NCBI RefSeq assembly: GCF_001613325.1
Contig: NZ_BDCD01000047.1
Coordinates: forward strand, 1-59,902
DNA length: 59,902 nt
Direction: 5' to 3'
Source of the DNA: Nocardia yamanashiensis NBRC 100130
GTDB taxonomy: Bacteria; Actinomycetota; Actinomycetes; Mycobacteriales; Mycobacteriaceae
The position numbers and the translations under genes are program-made. Under the pieces are notes generated by a model. That model was not told where the DNA came from. It did no database searches and saw only the letters and a program-made list of their open reading frames with translations. Positions 33,104 through 43,420 of this stretch are shown here, piece after piece. Each line of letters starts with the position of its first letter. The stretch's first letter is position 1.

Positions 33104-36100
33104 ATGCTCGGATCCGCCGTGGGTGAAACCATGCCTTCCACCGACGCTTTCGAACTCTCCGCCGCCCAGCGCGGCATCTGGTTCGCGCAGCAGGTGGCCG
33201 GGGACACCCCGATTTCCATTGCGCAATACGTCGAATTCTCCGGCGACGTCGATATCGCGGTGCTGGCCCGCGCGGTCCGGCAAGCGGGAAGCGAATTCGG
33301 CACCGGCGGGCTGCGATTGGTCGAGACCGGCGGCGTCCCCTGCCAGGTGGTGGATCCGGGGCTCGATATCGACGTCGAACTGGTGGATCTGGGCGGCCGG
33401 CCCGATGCCGATGCCGCCGCCCGCGCCTGGATGCGCGCGGAATACGCCGCACCGCTGGACCTGTACGCCGACCGGCTGATCAGGGTGGTGCTGCTGCGCT
33501 TGGACGAGGAATCCTGGTTCCTGTATTCGCGGATGCACCACATCGTCATCGATGGCGCCGGCGCCATGACCATGATGCAGCGCACCAGCGAAATCTACGA
33601 TGCGATCAGTTCCGGTCAGGAAATCCCGGTCGCCCGGGCCGCCGCCCTGCGGGAAATCGTGGACGACGATCTCGCCTATCGCGATTCCAGCCGCATGCGA
33701 TCGGACCGGGAGTACTGGCACGACCACCTCGCCGGGCTCGCCGAACCGGTGACCCTGGCCGGCCGCACCGGCGGGGTGGCCGCGCAACCCGCGCTCGTCT
33801 CCGGTGAAATACCTGCTGCCACAGCGGAATTGCTGGAGCGGATGGCGGCGGCGGAATCGAGCAGTATCGCGCCCATCGTGGTCGCCGCGTTCGCCGCCTA
33901 CCTGGGCGCCATGACCGATGCCCGGGAGGAGACGCTGGGCCTGCCGGTCTCGGGCCGCACCACGGCGGCGCTGCGCCGCTCGGGCGGCATGGTCGCCAAT
34001 GTGGTGCCGCTGCGCCTGGGCCGCGATCCGCGCATGACGGTCGGTGAGCTCATTGCCGCCACCCAGCGCGAACTGACCGGTGCGTTGCGCCGGCAGCGGT
34101 ATCGCCAGGAGGACATCTTCCGGGACCTCGGGCACACCATGGATATCGCCACGTCGTTCGGCCCGACGGTGAACCTGATGATGTTCGACAACCGGATTCA
34201 CCTCGGCCCGGTGATCGGCCGCCTGCACGTGCTCATCTCCGGGCTGATCGACGACCTGTTCGTGAACGTGTATCCGGGCATCGGCGGGCAGAGCACGCAC
34301 CTGGATCTGCAGGCGAATCCGAACCTGTACAGCGAAGCCGAGCTGAACGCACATCACGAGCGATTCCTGGCGTTCCTGGATCGGTTCCTGCGCGCGGGCG
34401 CGGCGGGCGCGCTGTCGCGGATACCGGTCACGACAGCCGAGGAACGTGAGGGCCTGGCGCCCGCACGGGGCGCGGCTGCCGTATTGCCGTCCACCCTGCC
34501 CGAAATCCTCACGGCGGGAGTGCAATCGGATCCGGCGGCGACCGCGCTCGTCTCCGGCACCGAGTCCCTGACCTACGCCGAGCTGGATGCCAGGTCGAAT
34601 CGCCTGGCCCGGGTATTGCTGCGGCGCGGCATCGGCCGGGAACGGTTCGTGGTGCTCGCGATGACTCGCTCGATCGAATCGCAGGTCGCGTTATGGGCGG
34701 TCGCCAAGACCGGTGCGGCTTTCCTTCCGGTGGACCCGGACCATCCGCTCGATCGCCTCGAACACGTCCTGTCGGATTCCCGTCCCGCGCTCGGAATCAC
34801 GCTGCGCGACACCGCGGCTCGCTTGCCCGGCCTCGTCGACTGGCTCCTGCTCGATGACCCCGGAACCCTCCGCGACGTCGGCGAGATGCCCGCGACGCCG
34901 ATCTCCGCCCGCGAGCGCGGCGGCCCGATCCTGCCCGCCCAGATCGCCTATCTGATCTACACCTCCGGCTCCACCGGCAAACCCAAGGCCGTGCTGCTGA
35001 ATCACCACGGCCTGGCGAATTTCCTTGCCGAGCACCGGGAAACGATGCGCCTGGACCGCCACGCGCGCGTCCTGCACGTCGCCTCGCCCGGCTTCGACGC
35101 CTCGGTCCTGGAGTCCCTCTTCGCTTTCGGCTGCGGCGCGACCCTGGTCATCGCCCCGCCGGATGCCTACAGCGGCACGGAACTGGAGACCGTCCTGCGC
35201 GATCAACGGGTGACGCACGCGCTGATCACCCCGTCGGTGCTGGCCACTATGCGCCCGCACGACCTGCCGCAGCTGCGTAGTCTCGCGGTGGGCGGCGAGG
35301 CGGTGAGCGCGGATCTGGTCGCGCAATGGTCACCCGGCCGGCGCCTGGTCAACCTGTACGGCCCCACCGAAATCACCATTGTCGCAGCCCGATTCCCCGA
35401 TCTCGGGCCGGATCGGCCCATCGCTTTGGGGCGGCCGGTCCGCGGTTTCGAGGCCCTCGTGCTGGACAGCTGGCTGCAACCGGTCCCGCCGGGCGTCACC
35501 GGCGAGCTCTATCTGGCGGGCCCGGCCCTGGCGCGCGGCTATCTGCGCCGGTTCGGCTTGACCGCCGGCCGCTTCGTCGCCAACCCGTACGGCGCTCCGG
35601 GTGAACGCATGTACCGCACCGGTGATCTCGTCCGCTGGACCGGCGACGCGGAACCGCTGCTGGAGTATCGGGGCCGGTCCGATTTCCAGGTGAAGATCCG
35701 TGGTCAGCGCATCGAACTCGGCGAGATCGATGCCGTGCTCGCCGCCGCGCCCGGAGTGGAGTACGCCGTCACCCTCGGCGTGCGCACCCCCGCCGGCCAG
35801 CCCGCCCTCGCCTCCTACGTGGTGCCCGGCGACACCGGGCCTGCTCCTGAAATCGGTTATCTACGTGCCTATCTGGCGCAGCAGCTGCCCGCCTACATGG
35901 TGCCCGCCGCGATCGTCATGGTCGATGAGGTGCCCCTGACCCCGGTGGGCAAGCTGGACCGCAAGGCACTGCCCGACCCCGTCTTCGCCGACGAGACGAC
36001 CGAATACCGCGCCCCGGGCAGCCCGGTGGAACGCACCCTGGTCGAACTGTTCACCGAACTCCTCGGCCGGGAGCGGGTGGGCGTGGACGACTCCTTCTTC

Positions 36101-39100
36101 GCGATCGGCGGCGACAGCATCATCGCCCTCCAGCTGGTGTCGCGCGCCCGCGCGGCCGGACTGTCCTTCACCGCGCGCGATGTCTTCGACCACAAGACCG
36201 TGGCCGGATTGGCCGCCGTGGCGACCACCACGGCACCCGAATCCGTAAGCGCCCCGGTCGAACCGTTCGCGCTGGTCCCGGAGTCGGAGGCCGATCTGGA
36301 GCGCTGGCGACGGGATTACCCGAACCTGACCGATGTGTGGCCGCTGTCGCCGCTGCAGCAGGGCATGTACTTCCACACCCAGTTCGATCCGGTCGTCGTC
36401 GACCGCTACCTGATCCAAACCCGGGCCGCGCTGGCCGGTTCCGTCGATGCCGCCCGGCTGCGCACCGCCGCCCAGGCGGTGATCGACCGGCACGACAGCC
36501 TGCGCGTCGCCTTCGTCGATACCCCGGACGGACCGCGGCAGATCGTCTTCGAGCACGCCGAAGTAGCTTGGCGCGAAGTGGATCTCGCCGACCTGCCGGA
36601 TCGAGACCGTGACGCCGAGTTGCACCGGCTGGCCGGCGAGGACGCTCGCACCCGTTTCGATCTGACCCGCCCGCCCCTGCTGCGCCTGACGCTCATCCAC
36701 ACCACCGCCGACACCTGGACGCTGCTCATCACCAGCCACCACCTCGTCCTCGACGGCTGGTCCATGCCGCTGCTGATCCGCGAACTCCTCACCGGATACC
36801 TCACCGGCCCAACGGAACCGGCAGAAGCGCCGCACTCCTACGCCGAATTCCTCGCGTGGCTGGCGGCGAACGACGGCACCGGAATCGACACCTGGACAGA
36901 GGTTTTGAACGGTGTGGACGCCGCCACCCTGGTGCTGCCCGCGCCACCCGAACCGGGCCCGATCGGCGCAGGCAGCGTCTCGACGGAGCTGCCCGCGGCT
37001 GTGACCGCCCAGCTGGAGTCGGCGGTGCGCAAGGCCGGAGCCACGGTCAATACCGCGCTGCAATTGGCCTGGTCGCTGCTGCTGTCGATGCAGACCGGCC
37101 GCACCGATGTGGTGTTCGGCGCAACGGTTTCCGGTCGCCCGCCGCAACTGCCCGGCGTCGAGGGAATGATCGGCTTGTTCATCAATACCCTGCCCGTGCG
37201 AGTCACGCTGGACCCCGCCGAACCCGTCACCGAGGTGCTCGCCCGCATGCGGGCCGAACAGGTGCGGCTGCTCGATTGTCAGCACATCGGGCTCGCCGAG
37301 ATCCATCGCGCGGTCGGCATGCCGGAGCTGTTCGACACCATCACCGTCTACGAATCGGTGCCGATCGATCGGGAACGCCTCAACGGCGCACTCGACCGCG
37401 CCGGAATGCGGGTGCTGGAGGTCTCGGATATCGAGACAGCGCCATATCCGTTGAGCCTCAAGGTGGTTCCGGAGCCCGGCGCGGACGGCCACAACCGGTT
37501 GCGGATCGGCATCAACTACTGGACTTCACGCCTGGACGACGAACGCGCCGGGACGCTGCTGGAGCGTTTCGTGCGCCTGCTCACCGGGATCGCCACCGAG
37601 CCCGGCCGGACCGTCGGGCATCTGTCCGGGGTCGTCGAACCGGAAGCGGATCTGACGCCACTGCGCGGCGGCGCGGCCGCAGTCCCGCGCACATTGCACG
37701 AAATCTTCACCGCCGGAGCGGCATTGAACTCCGACGCGGTCGCGATCGTCTCCGGCACGCACACCATGACCTACCGCGAATTGCGGGCGGAATCCGATCG
37801 CATCGCCCGGCTCCTGACCGCCGCCGGTGCGGGCCCGGAAACCTTGGTCGCACTGCTGCTCCCGCGTTCACCGGAACTGATCGTCGCCGTCTGGGCGGTG
37901 GCCGCGGCCGGTGCGGCGTTCCTGCCGATCGATCCGGGGCAGCCCGCCGACCGCATCGCACTGGTGCTCGCGGATTCCGGTGCCACGCTGGGACTTACGG
38001 AATCCGCTCAGCGCGCTGCGCTGCCCGGCGGGGTGCACTGGCTCGAGCTCGACGATCCCAGCCTGGCGGCCCCCGCCGGAATCGAACTCGCGCGGCCCCG
38101 GCCGGACCAAGCCGCCTGGATGATCTACACCTCCGGCTCGACCGGCACCCCGAAGGGCGTCCTCATCTCCCAGCGCGGCATCGCCGATCTGGTTGCCTCC
38201 CAGCAGGAGTCATTCGGGGTCGACCGGCATTCGAGGGTATTGCAGGTCGCCTCGCCCAGCTTCGACTCCTTCGTCTCCGAGCAGACCCTGGCCTTCGCGG
38301 GCGGGTCCACGGCGGTCGTCGCGCCCTCCGACGTCTACAGCGGTGATCAACTGGCCGAACTCTTGCGCACCCAGCACGTCACGCACGCCATCATCACCCC
38401 GTCCGTGGTCGCCACCATGAAACCGCAGGACCTGCCGGAGTTGCGATTCCTCGCCGTCGCCGGCGAAGCGGTGAGCGCCGACCTGGTGGCGCAATGGGCG
38501 CCGGGCCGGCGCTTGGTCAACCTCTACGGACCTACCGAAACCACCATCTGGGCCACCGGTCCCGCCGAACTCGTTGCGGGACAACCGGTCACGCTCGGTC
38601 AGCCGATCCGCGGCATGGCGGCGATGGTGCTCGACTCCTGGCTGCGCCCCGTGCCGCCGGGTGTCACCGGCGAACTGTATCTCGCCGGTCCGGCCCTGGC
38701 GCGCGGCTATTCCGGGCGACCGGGCCGGACCGCGGACCGGTTCACCGCGAACCCGTTCGGCGCGCCCGGTGAACGCATGTACCGCACCGGCGACCTGGTG
38801 CGCTGGACCTCGGAAGCGCACCCCCGGATCGAATACCAGGGCCGCACCGACTTCCAGGTGAAGATCCGCGGGCAGCGCATCGAACTCGGCGAGATCGACG
38901 CGACCCTCATCGACGCTCCCGGCGTGGAATTCGCGGTCACCCTCGGTGTACGCGGCCCGGCCGGCACACCCGCACTGGCCGCCTACGTCGTCCCCGCCCC
39001 CGGCTGCGCACCCACGGACCACGAGCTGCGAACCTATCTCGGCGAGCGCCTGCCGGCGGTCATGGTTCCGTCGGCCTTCGTCATGGTCGACGCCATCCCC

Positions 39101-42100
39101 TTGACCCCGGTCGGCAAACTGGACCGCAAAGCGCTGCCCCACCCCGTGTTCACCGACGGTGCGACCGTATTCCGGGAACCGGGCACTCCGGTGGAGCAGA
39201 CACTCGCGGCGCTTTTCGCGGAACTGCTGGGCCGCGAGCGCATCGGCATCGACGATTCGTTCTTCGCGCTCGGCGGCGACAGCATCATCGCCCTGCAACT
39301 GGTATCCCGGGCGCGCACCGCCGGATTGGCGTTCACCGCGCGCGACGTGTTCGATCACAAGACGATCGCGGGACTGGCGGCCGTCACCGAGGCGGCGGCG
39401 CATCCCGCGGCCGGGCCGATCGCGCCCTTCAGCCTCGTCCCGGTGCCGGAGCTCGACCTGGAGCTGTGGCGGCTGGACTATCCGGGCCTGATCGACGTGT
39501 GGCCGCTGTCGCCGCTGCAACAGGGCATGTACTTCCACACCCGATTCGACCCGGACACCGTCGACCACTATCTGCTCCAGACCAAGGCCGAACTGCGGGG
39601 CTCCATCGATGCCGCCCGATTGCGCGCCGCCGCACAGGGATTGGTGGACCGGCACGATATTCTGCGTGCGGGCTTCATCGAGACCGAGACCGGTCCGCGT
39701 CAGGTGGTCGTGGAATCCGCCGATATCGGCTGGCGGGAAATCGATCTCACCGCACACACCGAACAGGACCGACGGCGTGAATTGGCGCGGATGCTCGAGG
39801 AAGACGCCCACGCCCGGTTCGACCTCACACAACCGCCGCTTCTGCGGCTGACCTTGATCCACACCACCCCCGTGACCTGGACGGTCATCGTCACCAGCCA
39901 CCACCTCGTCCTCGACGGCTGGTCCATGCCCTTGCTCATCCGCGAACTGCTCACCGGATACCTCACCGGCACAGCCGATTCCGAGGCTCAGCGGCCCGCG
40001 CATTCCTACGCGGAGTTCCTGTCCTGGCTCGGCGACACCGGCGATTCCGCGCTCGCGGCCTGGACCGACGCCTTGCGCGGTATCGACGCGCCGACACTTG
40101 TTCTCCCTGCGGCCGAACCGGTTTCGCCCACCCCGGGCACGCTGTCGACAGAGCTGCCCGCTGAACTCACGGCCGCGCTGAACCGGGTGGCCGGAAACGC
40201 CGGCGCGACCGTGAACACCGCTTTGCAACTGGCCTGGTCGCTACTGCTGTCCACCCTGACCGGCCGCACCGACGTCGTGTTCGGGGCGACCGTCTCCGGA
40301 CGTCCCCCGCAGCTGCCCGGGGTGGAGGAGATGATCGGCCTGTTCATCAATACCCTGCCGGTGCGGGTCACCCTCGATCCCGGCGAACGGATCTCGGATC
40401 TGCTGGCGCGCATGGTCTCCGAGCAGGCGCGACTGCTGGACCACCAGCACATCGGCCTGGCCGATATCCATCGCGCGGTGGATATGCCCGCACTGTTCGA
40501 CACCATCACCGTCTACGAATCGGTGCCCGTCGACCGTGCCGGACTCGACACGGCCCTGGCCCGGGCGGGTATGGGGCTGATCGATATCGCCGACACCGAA
40601 TCCGCGCCGTACCCGTTGATTCTCAAGGTGACCCCGCTCCCGGGCGGCGACGGCGACACCCTGCGGATCACCGTCAACCACTGGACCGAACAGCTCCATG
40701 CCGAGGCCGCCGGGACGTTGCTGGAGCGATTCGTACGGCTGCTCACCGCCATCGCCACCCACCCGGAGCACAGCCTCGCGCAACTGCCGGCCGCGACCGA
40801 ATCCGAGCGCCAGCACCTCACACCCAGGCGCGGCGCCGGCTCCGCCGTACCGCTCACTCTGCACGAAATCCTCACCACCGGAGCGGGATTCGACCCGGAA
40901 TCGACCGCCATCGTGGCCGGTGACCGGTCCATGACCTACGCCGAACTCGATGCCTGGTCCAACCGCTACGCCCGCATCCTGCTCCGGCACGGGGTCGGCC
41001 GGGAAGTGTTCGTGGTGCTGGCGCTGACCCGCTCACTGGAATCTCTGGTCGCCCTGTGGGCGGTCGCCAAGACCGGCGCCGCGTTCCTGCCGGTCGACCC
41101 GAACCATCCCATCGACCGGATCGAACACGTCCTCACCGATTCGCGCGCGCCGATCGGAATCACGGTGCGCGAGATCGGCGATCAACTGCCGGACACCGTC
41201 GACTGGCTGGTGCTCGACGAACTGCGCACGCTCCGGCACGCCATGACCGTGCCGGACGGACCGGTGACCGACGCCGAACGCGGCGGGCCCATCACCCTGG
41301 AGCAGATCGCGTACCTGATCTACACCTCCGGCTCCACCGGCAAACCCAAGGCGGTGCTGCTCGAGCATCACGGCCTGGCGAATTTCGTCGCCGAGCAGAT
41401 CTGCGCCATGCGCCTGGACCGGCACGCACGGGTCCTGCACGTGGCCTCACCCGGATTCGACGCCTCCATCCTGGAAATGCTGTACGCCTTCGGTTCCGGC
41501 GCGACGCTCGCCGTCGCGCCACCGGACGCCTACAGCGGCGCCGATCTCACCGCGGTACTGCGCGACCAGCGGGTGACGCACGCGTTCGTCACCCCGTCCG
41601 TACTGGCCACCCTGCAACCCGGCGACCTGCCCGAGGTGCGGCACCTGGCGGTCGGCGGAGAGCCGATCGGCGCGGATCTGGTGGCCCAGTGGGCGCCCGG
41701 ACGGCATATGGTCAACCTCTACGGACCCACCGAAACCACCATCGTCGCAACCCGATCCGGCGAACTGGCGGCGGATGCGCCGGTCACGCTCGGCGGGCCG
41801 GTGCAGGGCAGCGACCTGCTCGTGCTGGACGCCTGGCTGCGGCCGGTTCCCGCGGGCGTGGTCGGCGAGCTGTACGTGACCGGGCCGTCGCTGGCACGCG
41901 GCTACTTCAACCGGTTCGGGCTGACGGCCGGGCGGTTCGTCGCGAATCCGTATGGGGCGCCGGGGGAGCGGATGTATCGCACCGGCGATCTGGTGCGGTG
42001 GACCGGCGATGCGGAACCGCAGCTGGAATATCAGGGGCGCGCCGACTTCCAGGTCAAGATTCGCGGGCAGCGCATCGAACTGGGCGAGATCGACGCGGTG

Positions 42101-43420
42101 CTCGCCGCCGCGCCCGGGGTCGAATTCGCGGTCACGCTCGGCGTGCACACCCCCGCCGGGCAGCCCGCGCTGGCCGCCTACGTGGTGCCGTCGGCGGCCG
42201 GGCCGACGCCGCGGATCGGGGAATTGCGTGCGTATCTGGCCGAATGGCTGCCCGCCGTCATGGTGCCCGCCGCCTTCGTCATCGTCGATGCCATCCCCTT
42301 GACCCCGGTCGGCAAACTGGACCGCAAGGCGCTGCCCGATCCCGTGTTCACCGATGACACCGTCGCCTATCGGGCGCCCGCCACGCCGGCGGAGAAGGAG
42401 CTCGCTGACCTGTTCGCCGAACTGCTCGGCCGGGATCGGATCGGCGTCGACGATTCGTTCTTCGCGCTCGGCGGCGACAGCATCATCGCCCTGCAACTGG
42501 TGTCCCGGGCGCGCGGGCGAGGGATCGCATTGACGCCCGCGCAGGTGTTCCGGCATCGCACCGTGGCCGCGCTGGCGGCATCGGCCGAGACCGGGTCCGG
42601 GGGTACCGAATCCTCGGCACTGGGCTTGGACGTGCTGCTGCCCATTCGCGGCGGCGGTACGGAACCGGCCTTGTTCTGCGTGCACCCGGCATCCGGAATC
42701 GCCTGGCCCTTCCTCGGATTCGCCGAATTGCTGCGCCCGGGACGGCCGATCTACGGGCTGCAGGCGCCCGAGCTGTCGGGGGAGGAGCCGATCGCGACCA
42801 TCGCCGGATTCGCCGAGCGCTACGCCCGCGAGATCCGGGCCGCGCAACCGGACGGCCCCTACCATCTGCTCGGGTGGTCGTTCGGCGGCATCATCGCCCA
42901 CGCCATCGCGGCAGTGCTGCGGGCCGACGGAGCCGAAGTCGGCGTGCTGGCGATGATGGACGCCGACGCCTCCAACGGGGCGCACGCCGATGCCGCGGCG
43001 ACCGAAGAGCTCGCGGTCGGAGCGCTGCTCAACGAATTCGGAGGGCTGTTCGGACTTTCCGGCATCCCCGCGGATATCGGCGCCGAGGCCGCGGCCGGGC
43101 TGATCCGTGATCGGCTCGGGGCGGAATCGCCGGTGACCGCGGAACTGCTGGAACGGCTCACCGGGTCCTACAACGCGGCCATCCGGCTCATGGGCGGGTA
43201 TCGAAGACCCCGGTTCGACGGCGACATCGTGTTCTTCCGTGCCACGCAAGGGGTTTCGCGGATCGCCGAACCGGAGGCCTGGCGGCCGCATGTCGGCGGG
43301 GAGATCACCGTGTACGACATCGACGCCGAACACAGTCGTATGACCGCGCCGGCCGCACTGTCCCGGATCGCGCGGCTGCTCGACCCGCACCTGACCACGC
43401 GACCGGGCGCGGGCGCATGA
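33104..43420 (+). CDS. Trimodular non-ribosomal peptide synthetase C-A-T-C-A-T-C-A-T-TE
   Basis: 3,438 residues. C1: HHIVIDG at 145-151. A1: core YTSGSTGKPK at 619. T1: phosphopantetheine Ser1005 (GGDSI). C2: HHLVLDGWS at 1212-1220. A2: core at 1675. T2: Ser2060. C3: HH at 2266. A3: core at 2740. T3: Ser3126. Thioesterase: GWSFGG with Ser3259 and late His3410. All carriers and condensation sites look intact, so a tripeptide assembly line is expected, with release by the TE. A condensation domain at the very N-terminus suggests acylation of the first residue (a lipopeptide), but no acyl ligase is in the window. There are no epimerisation domains. Modules 1 and 3 are most alike. It overlaps drrA by 4 bases. 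The product is unidentified. Confidence 0.95.
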   Translation: MLGSAVGETMPSTDAFELSAAQRGIWFAQQVAGDTPISIAQYVEFSGDVDIAVLARAVRQAGSEFGTGGLRLVETGGVPCQVVDPGLDIDVELVDLGGRPDADAAARAWMRAEYAAPLDLYADRLIRVVLLRLDEESWFLYSRMHHIVIDGAGAMTMMQRTSEIYDAISSGQEIPVARAAALREIVDDDLAYRDSSRMRSDREYWHDHLAGLAEPVTLAGRTGGVAAQPALVSGEIPAATAELLERMAAAESSSIAPIVVAAFAAYLGAMTDAREETLGLPVSGRTTAALRRSGGMVANVVPLRLGRDPRMTVGELIAATQRELTGALRRQRYRQEDIFRDLGHTMDIATSFGPTVNLMMFDNRIHLGPVIGRLHVLISGLIDDLFVNVYPGIGGQSTHLDLQANPNLYSEAELNAHHERFLAFLDRFLRAGAAGALSRIPVTTAEEREGLAPARGAAAVLPSTLPEILTAGVQSDPAATALVSGTESLTYAELDARSNRLARVLLRRGIGRERFVVLAMTRSIESQVALWAVAKTGAAFLPVDPDHPLDRLEHVLSDSRPALGITLRDTAARLPGLVDWLLLDDPGTLRDVGEMPATPISARERGGPILPAQIAYLIYTSGSTGKPKAVLLNHHGLANFLAEHRETMRLDRHARVLHVASPGFDASVLESLFAFGCGATLVIAPPDAYSGTELETVLRDQRVTHALITPSVLATMRPHDLPQLRSLAVGGEAVSADLVAQWSPGRRLVNLYGPTEITIVAARFPDLGPDRPIALGRPVRGFEALVLDSWLQPVPPGVTGELYLAGPALARGYLRRFGLTAGRFVANPYGAPGERMYRTGDLVRWTGDAEPLLEYRGRSDFQVKIRGQRIELGEIDAVLAAAPGVEYAVTLGVRTPAGQPALASYVVPGDTGPAPEIGYLRAYLAQQLPAYMVPAAIVMVDEVPLTPVGKLDRKALPDPVFADETTEYRAPGSPVERTLVELFTELLGRERVGVDDSFFAIGGDSIIALQLVSRARAAGLSFTARDVFDHKTVAGLAAVATTTAPESVSAPVEPFALVPESEADLERWRRDYPNLTDVWPLSPLQQGMYFHTQFDPVVVDRYLIQTRAALAGSVDAARLRTAAQAVIDRHDSLRVAFVDTPDGPRQIVFEHAEVAWREVDLADLPDRDRDAELHRLAGEDARTRFDLTRPPLLRLTLIHTTADTWTLLITSHHLVLDGWSMPLLIRELLTGYLTGPTEPAEAPHSYAEFLAWLAANDGTGIDTWTEVLNGVDAATLVLPAPPEPGPIGAGSVSTELPAAVTAQLESAVRKAGATVNTALQLAWSLLLSMQTGRTDVVFGATVSGRPPQLPGVEGMIGLFINTLPVRVTLDPAEPVTEVLARMRAEQVRLLDCQHIGLAEIHRAVGMPELFDTITVYESVPIDRERLNGALDRAGMRVLEVSDIETAPYPLSLKVVPEPGADGHNRLRIGINYWTSRLDDERAGTLLERFVRLLTGIATEPGRTVGHLSGVVEPEADLTPLRGGAAAVPRTLHEIFTAGAALNSDAVAIVSGTHTMTYRELRAESDRIARLLTAAGAGPETLVALLLPRSPELIVAVWAVAAAGAAFLPIDPGQPADRIALVLADSGATLGLTESAQRAALPGGVHWLELDDPSLAAPAGIELARPRPDQAAWMIYTSGSTGTPKGVLISQRGIADLVASQQESFGVDRHSRVLQVASPSFDSFVSEQTLAFAGGSTAVVAPSDVYSGDQLAELLRTQHVTHAIITPSVVATMKPQDLPELRFLAVAGEAVSADLVAQWAPGRRLVNLYGPTETTIWATGPAELVAGQPVTLGQPIRGMAAMVLDSWLRPVPPGVTGELYLAGPALARGYSGRPGRTADRFTANPFGAPGERMYRTGDLVRWTSEAHPRIEYQGRTDFQVKIRGQRIELGEIDATLIDAPGVEFAVTLGVRGPAGTPALAAYVVPAPGCAPTDHELRTYLGERLPAVMVPSAFVMVDAIPLTPVGKLDRKALPHPVFTDGATVFREPGTPVEQTLAALFAELLGRERIGIDDSFFALGGDSIIALQLVSRARTAGLAFTARDVFDHKTIAGLAAVTEAAAHPAAGPIAPFSLVPVPELDLELWRLDYPGLIDVWPLSPLQQGMYFHTRFDPDTVDHYLLQTKAELRGSIDAARLRAAAQGLVDRHDILRAGFIETETGPRQVVVESADIGWREIDLTAHTEQDRRRELARMLEEDAHARFDLTQPPLLRLTLIHTTPVTWTVIVTSHHLVLDGWSMPLLIRELLTGYLTGTADSEAQRPAHSYAEFLSWLGDTGDSALAAWTDALRGIDAPTLVLPAAEPVSPTPGTLSTELPAELTAALNRVAGNAGATVNTALQLAWSLLLSTLTGRTDVVFGATVSGRPPQLPGVEEMIGLFINTLPVRVTLDPGERISDLLARMVSEQARLLDHQHIGLADIHRAVDMPALFDTITVYESVPVDRAGLDTALARAGMGLIDIADTESAPYPLILKVTPLPGGDGDTLRITVNHWTEQLHAEAAGTLLERFVRLLTAIATHPEHSLAQLPAATESERQHLTPRRGAGSAVPLTLHEILTTGAGFDPESTAIVAGDRSMTYAELDAWSNRYARILLRHGVGREVFVVLALTRSLESLVALWAVAKTGAAFLPVDPNHPIDRIEHVLTDSRAPIGITVREIGDQLPDTVDWLVLDELRTLRHAMTVPDGPVTDAERGGPITLEQIAYLIYTSGSTGKPKAVLLEHHGLANFVAEQICAMRLDRHARVLHVASPGFDASILEMLYAFGSGATLAVAPPDAYSGADLTAVLRDQRVTHAFVTPSVLATLQPGDLPEVRHLAVGGEPIGADLVAQWAPGRHMVNLYGPTETTIVATRSGELAADAPVTLGGPVQGSDLLVLDAWLRPVPAGVVGELYVTGPSLARGYFNRFGLTAGRFVANPYGAPGERMYRTGDLVRWTGDAEPQLEYQGRADFQVKIRGQRIELGEIDAVLAAAPGVEFAVTLGVHTPAGQPALAAYVVPSAAGPTPRIGELRAYLAEWLPAVMVPAAFVIVDAIPLTPVGKLDRKALPDPVFTDDTVAYRAPATPAEKELADLFAELLGRDRIGVDDSFFALGGDSIIALQLVSRARGRGIALTPAQVFRHRTVAALAASAETGSGGTESSALGLDVLLPIRGGGTEPALFCVHPASGIAWPFLGFAELLRPGRPIYGLQAPELSGEEPIATIAGFAERYAREIRAAQPDGPYHLLGWSFGGIIAHAIAAVLRADGAEVGVLAMMDADASNGAHADAAATEELAVGALLNEFGGLFGLSGIPADIGAEAAAGLIRDRLGAESPVTAELLERLTGSYNAAIRLMGGYRRPRFDGDIVFFRATQGVSRIAEPEAWRPHVGGEITVYDIDAEHSRMTAPAALSRIARLLDPHLTTRPGAGA

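Noticed and set aside
36260..37640. Second and third condensation domains as epimerisation domains
   Set aside because: They read HHLVLDGWS and retain the condensation layout. The motifs of epimerases were not seen, so I kept them as condensation domains without assigning L or D specificity.
38210..40228. Very long open frames on the strand opposite the NRPS, and similar ones opposite the 2HCT transporter and MoxR genes
   Set aside because: High GC makes the complementary frames of real genes stop-poor. They lack ribosome-binding sites and recognisable domains, while the sense frames carry clear family motifs.
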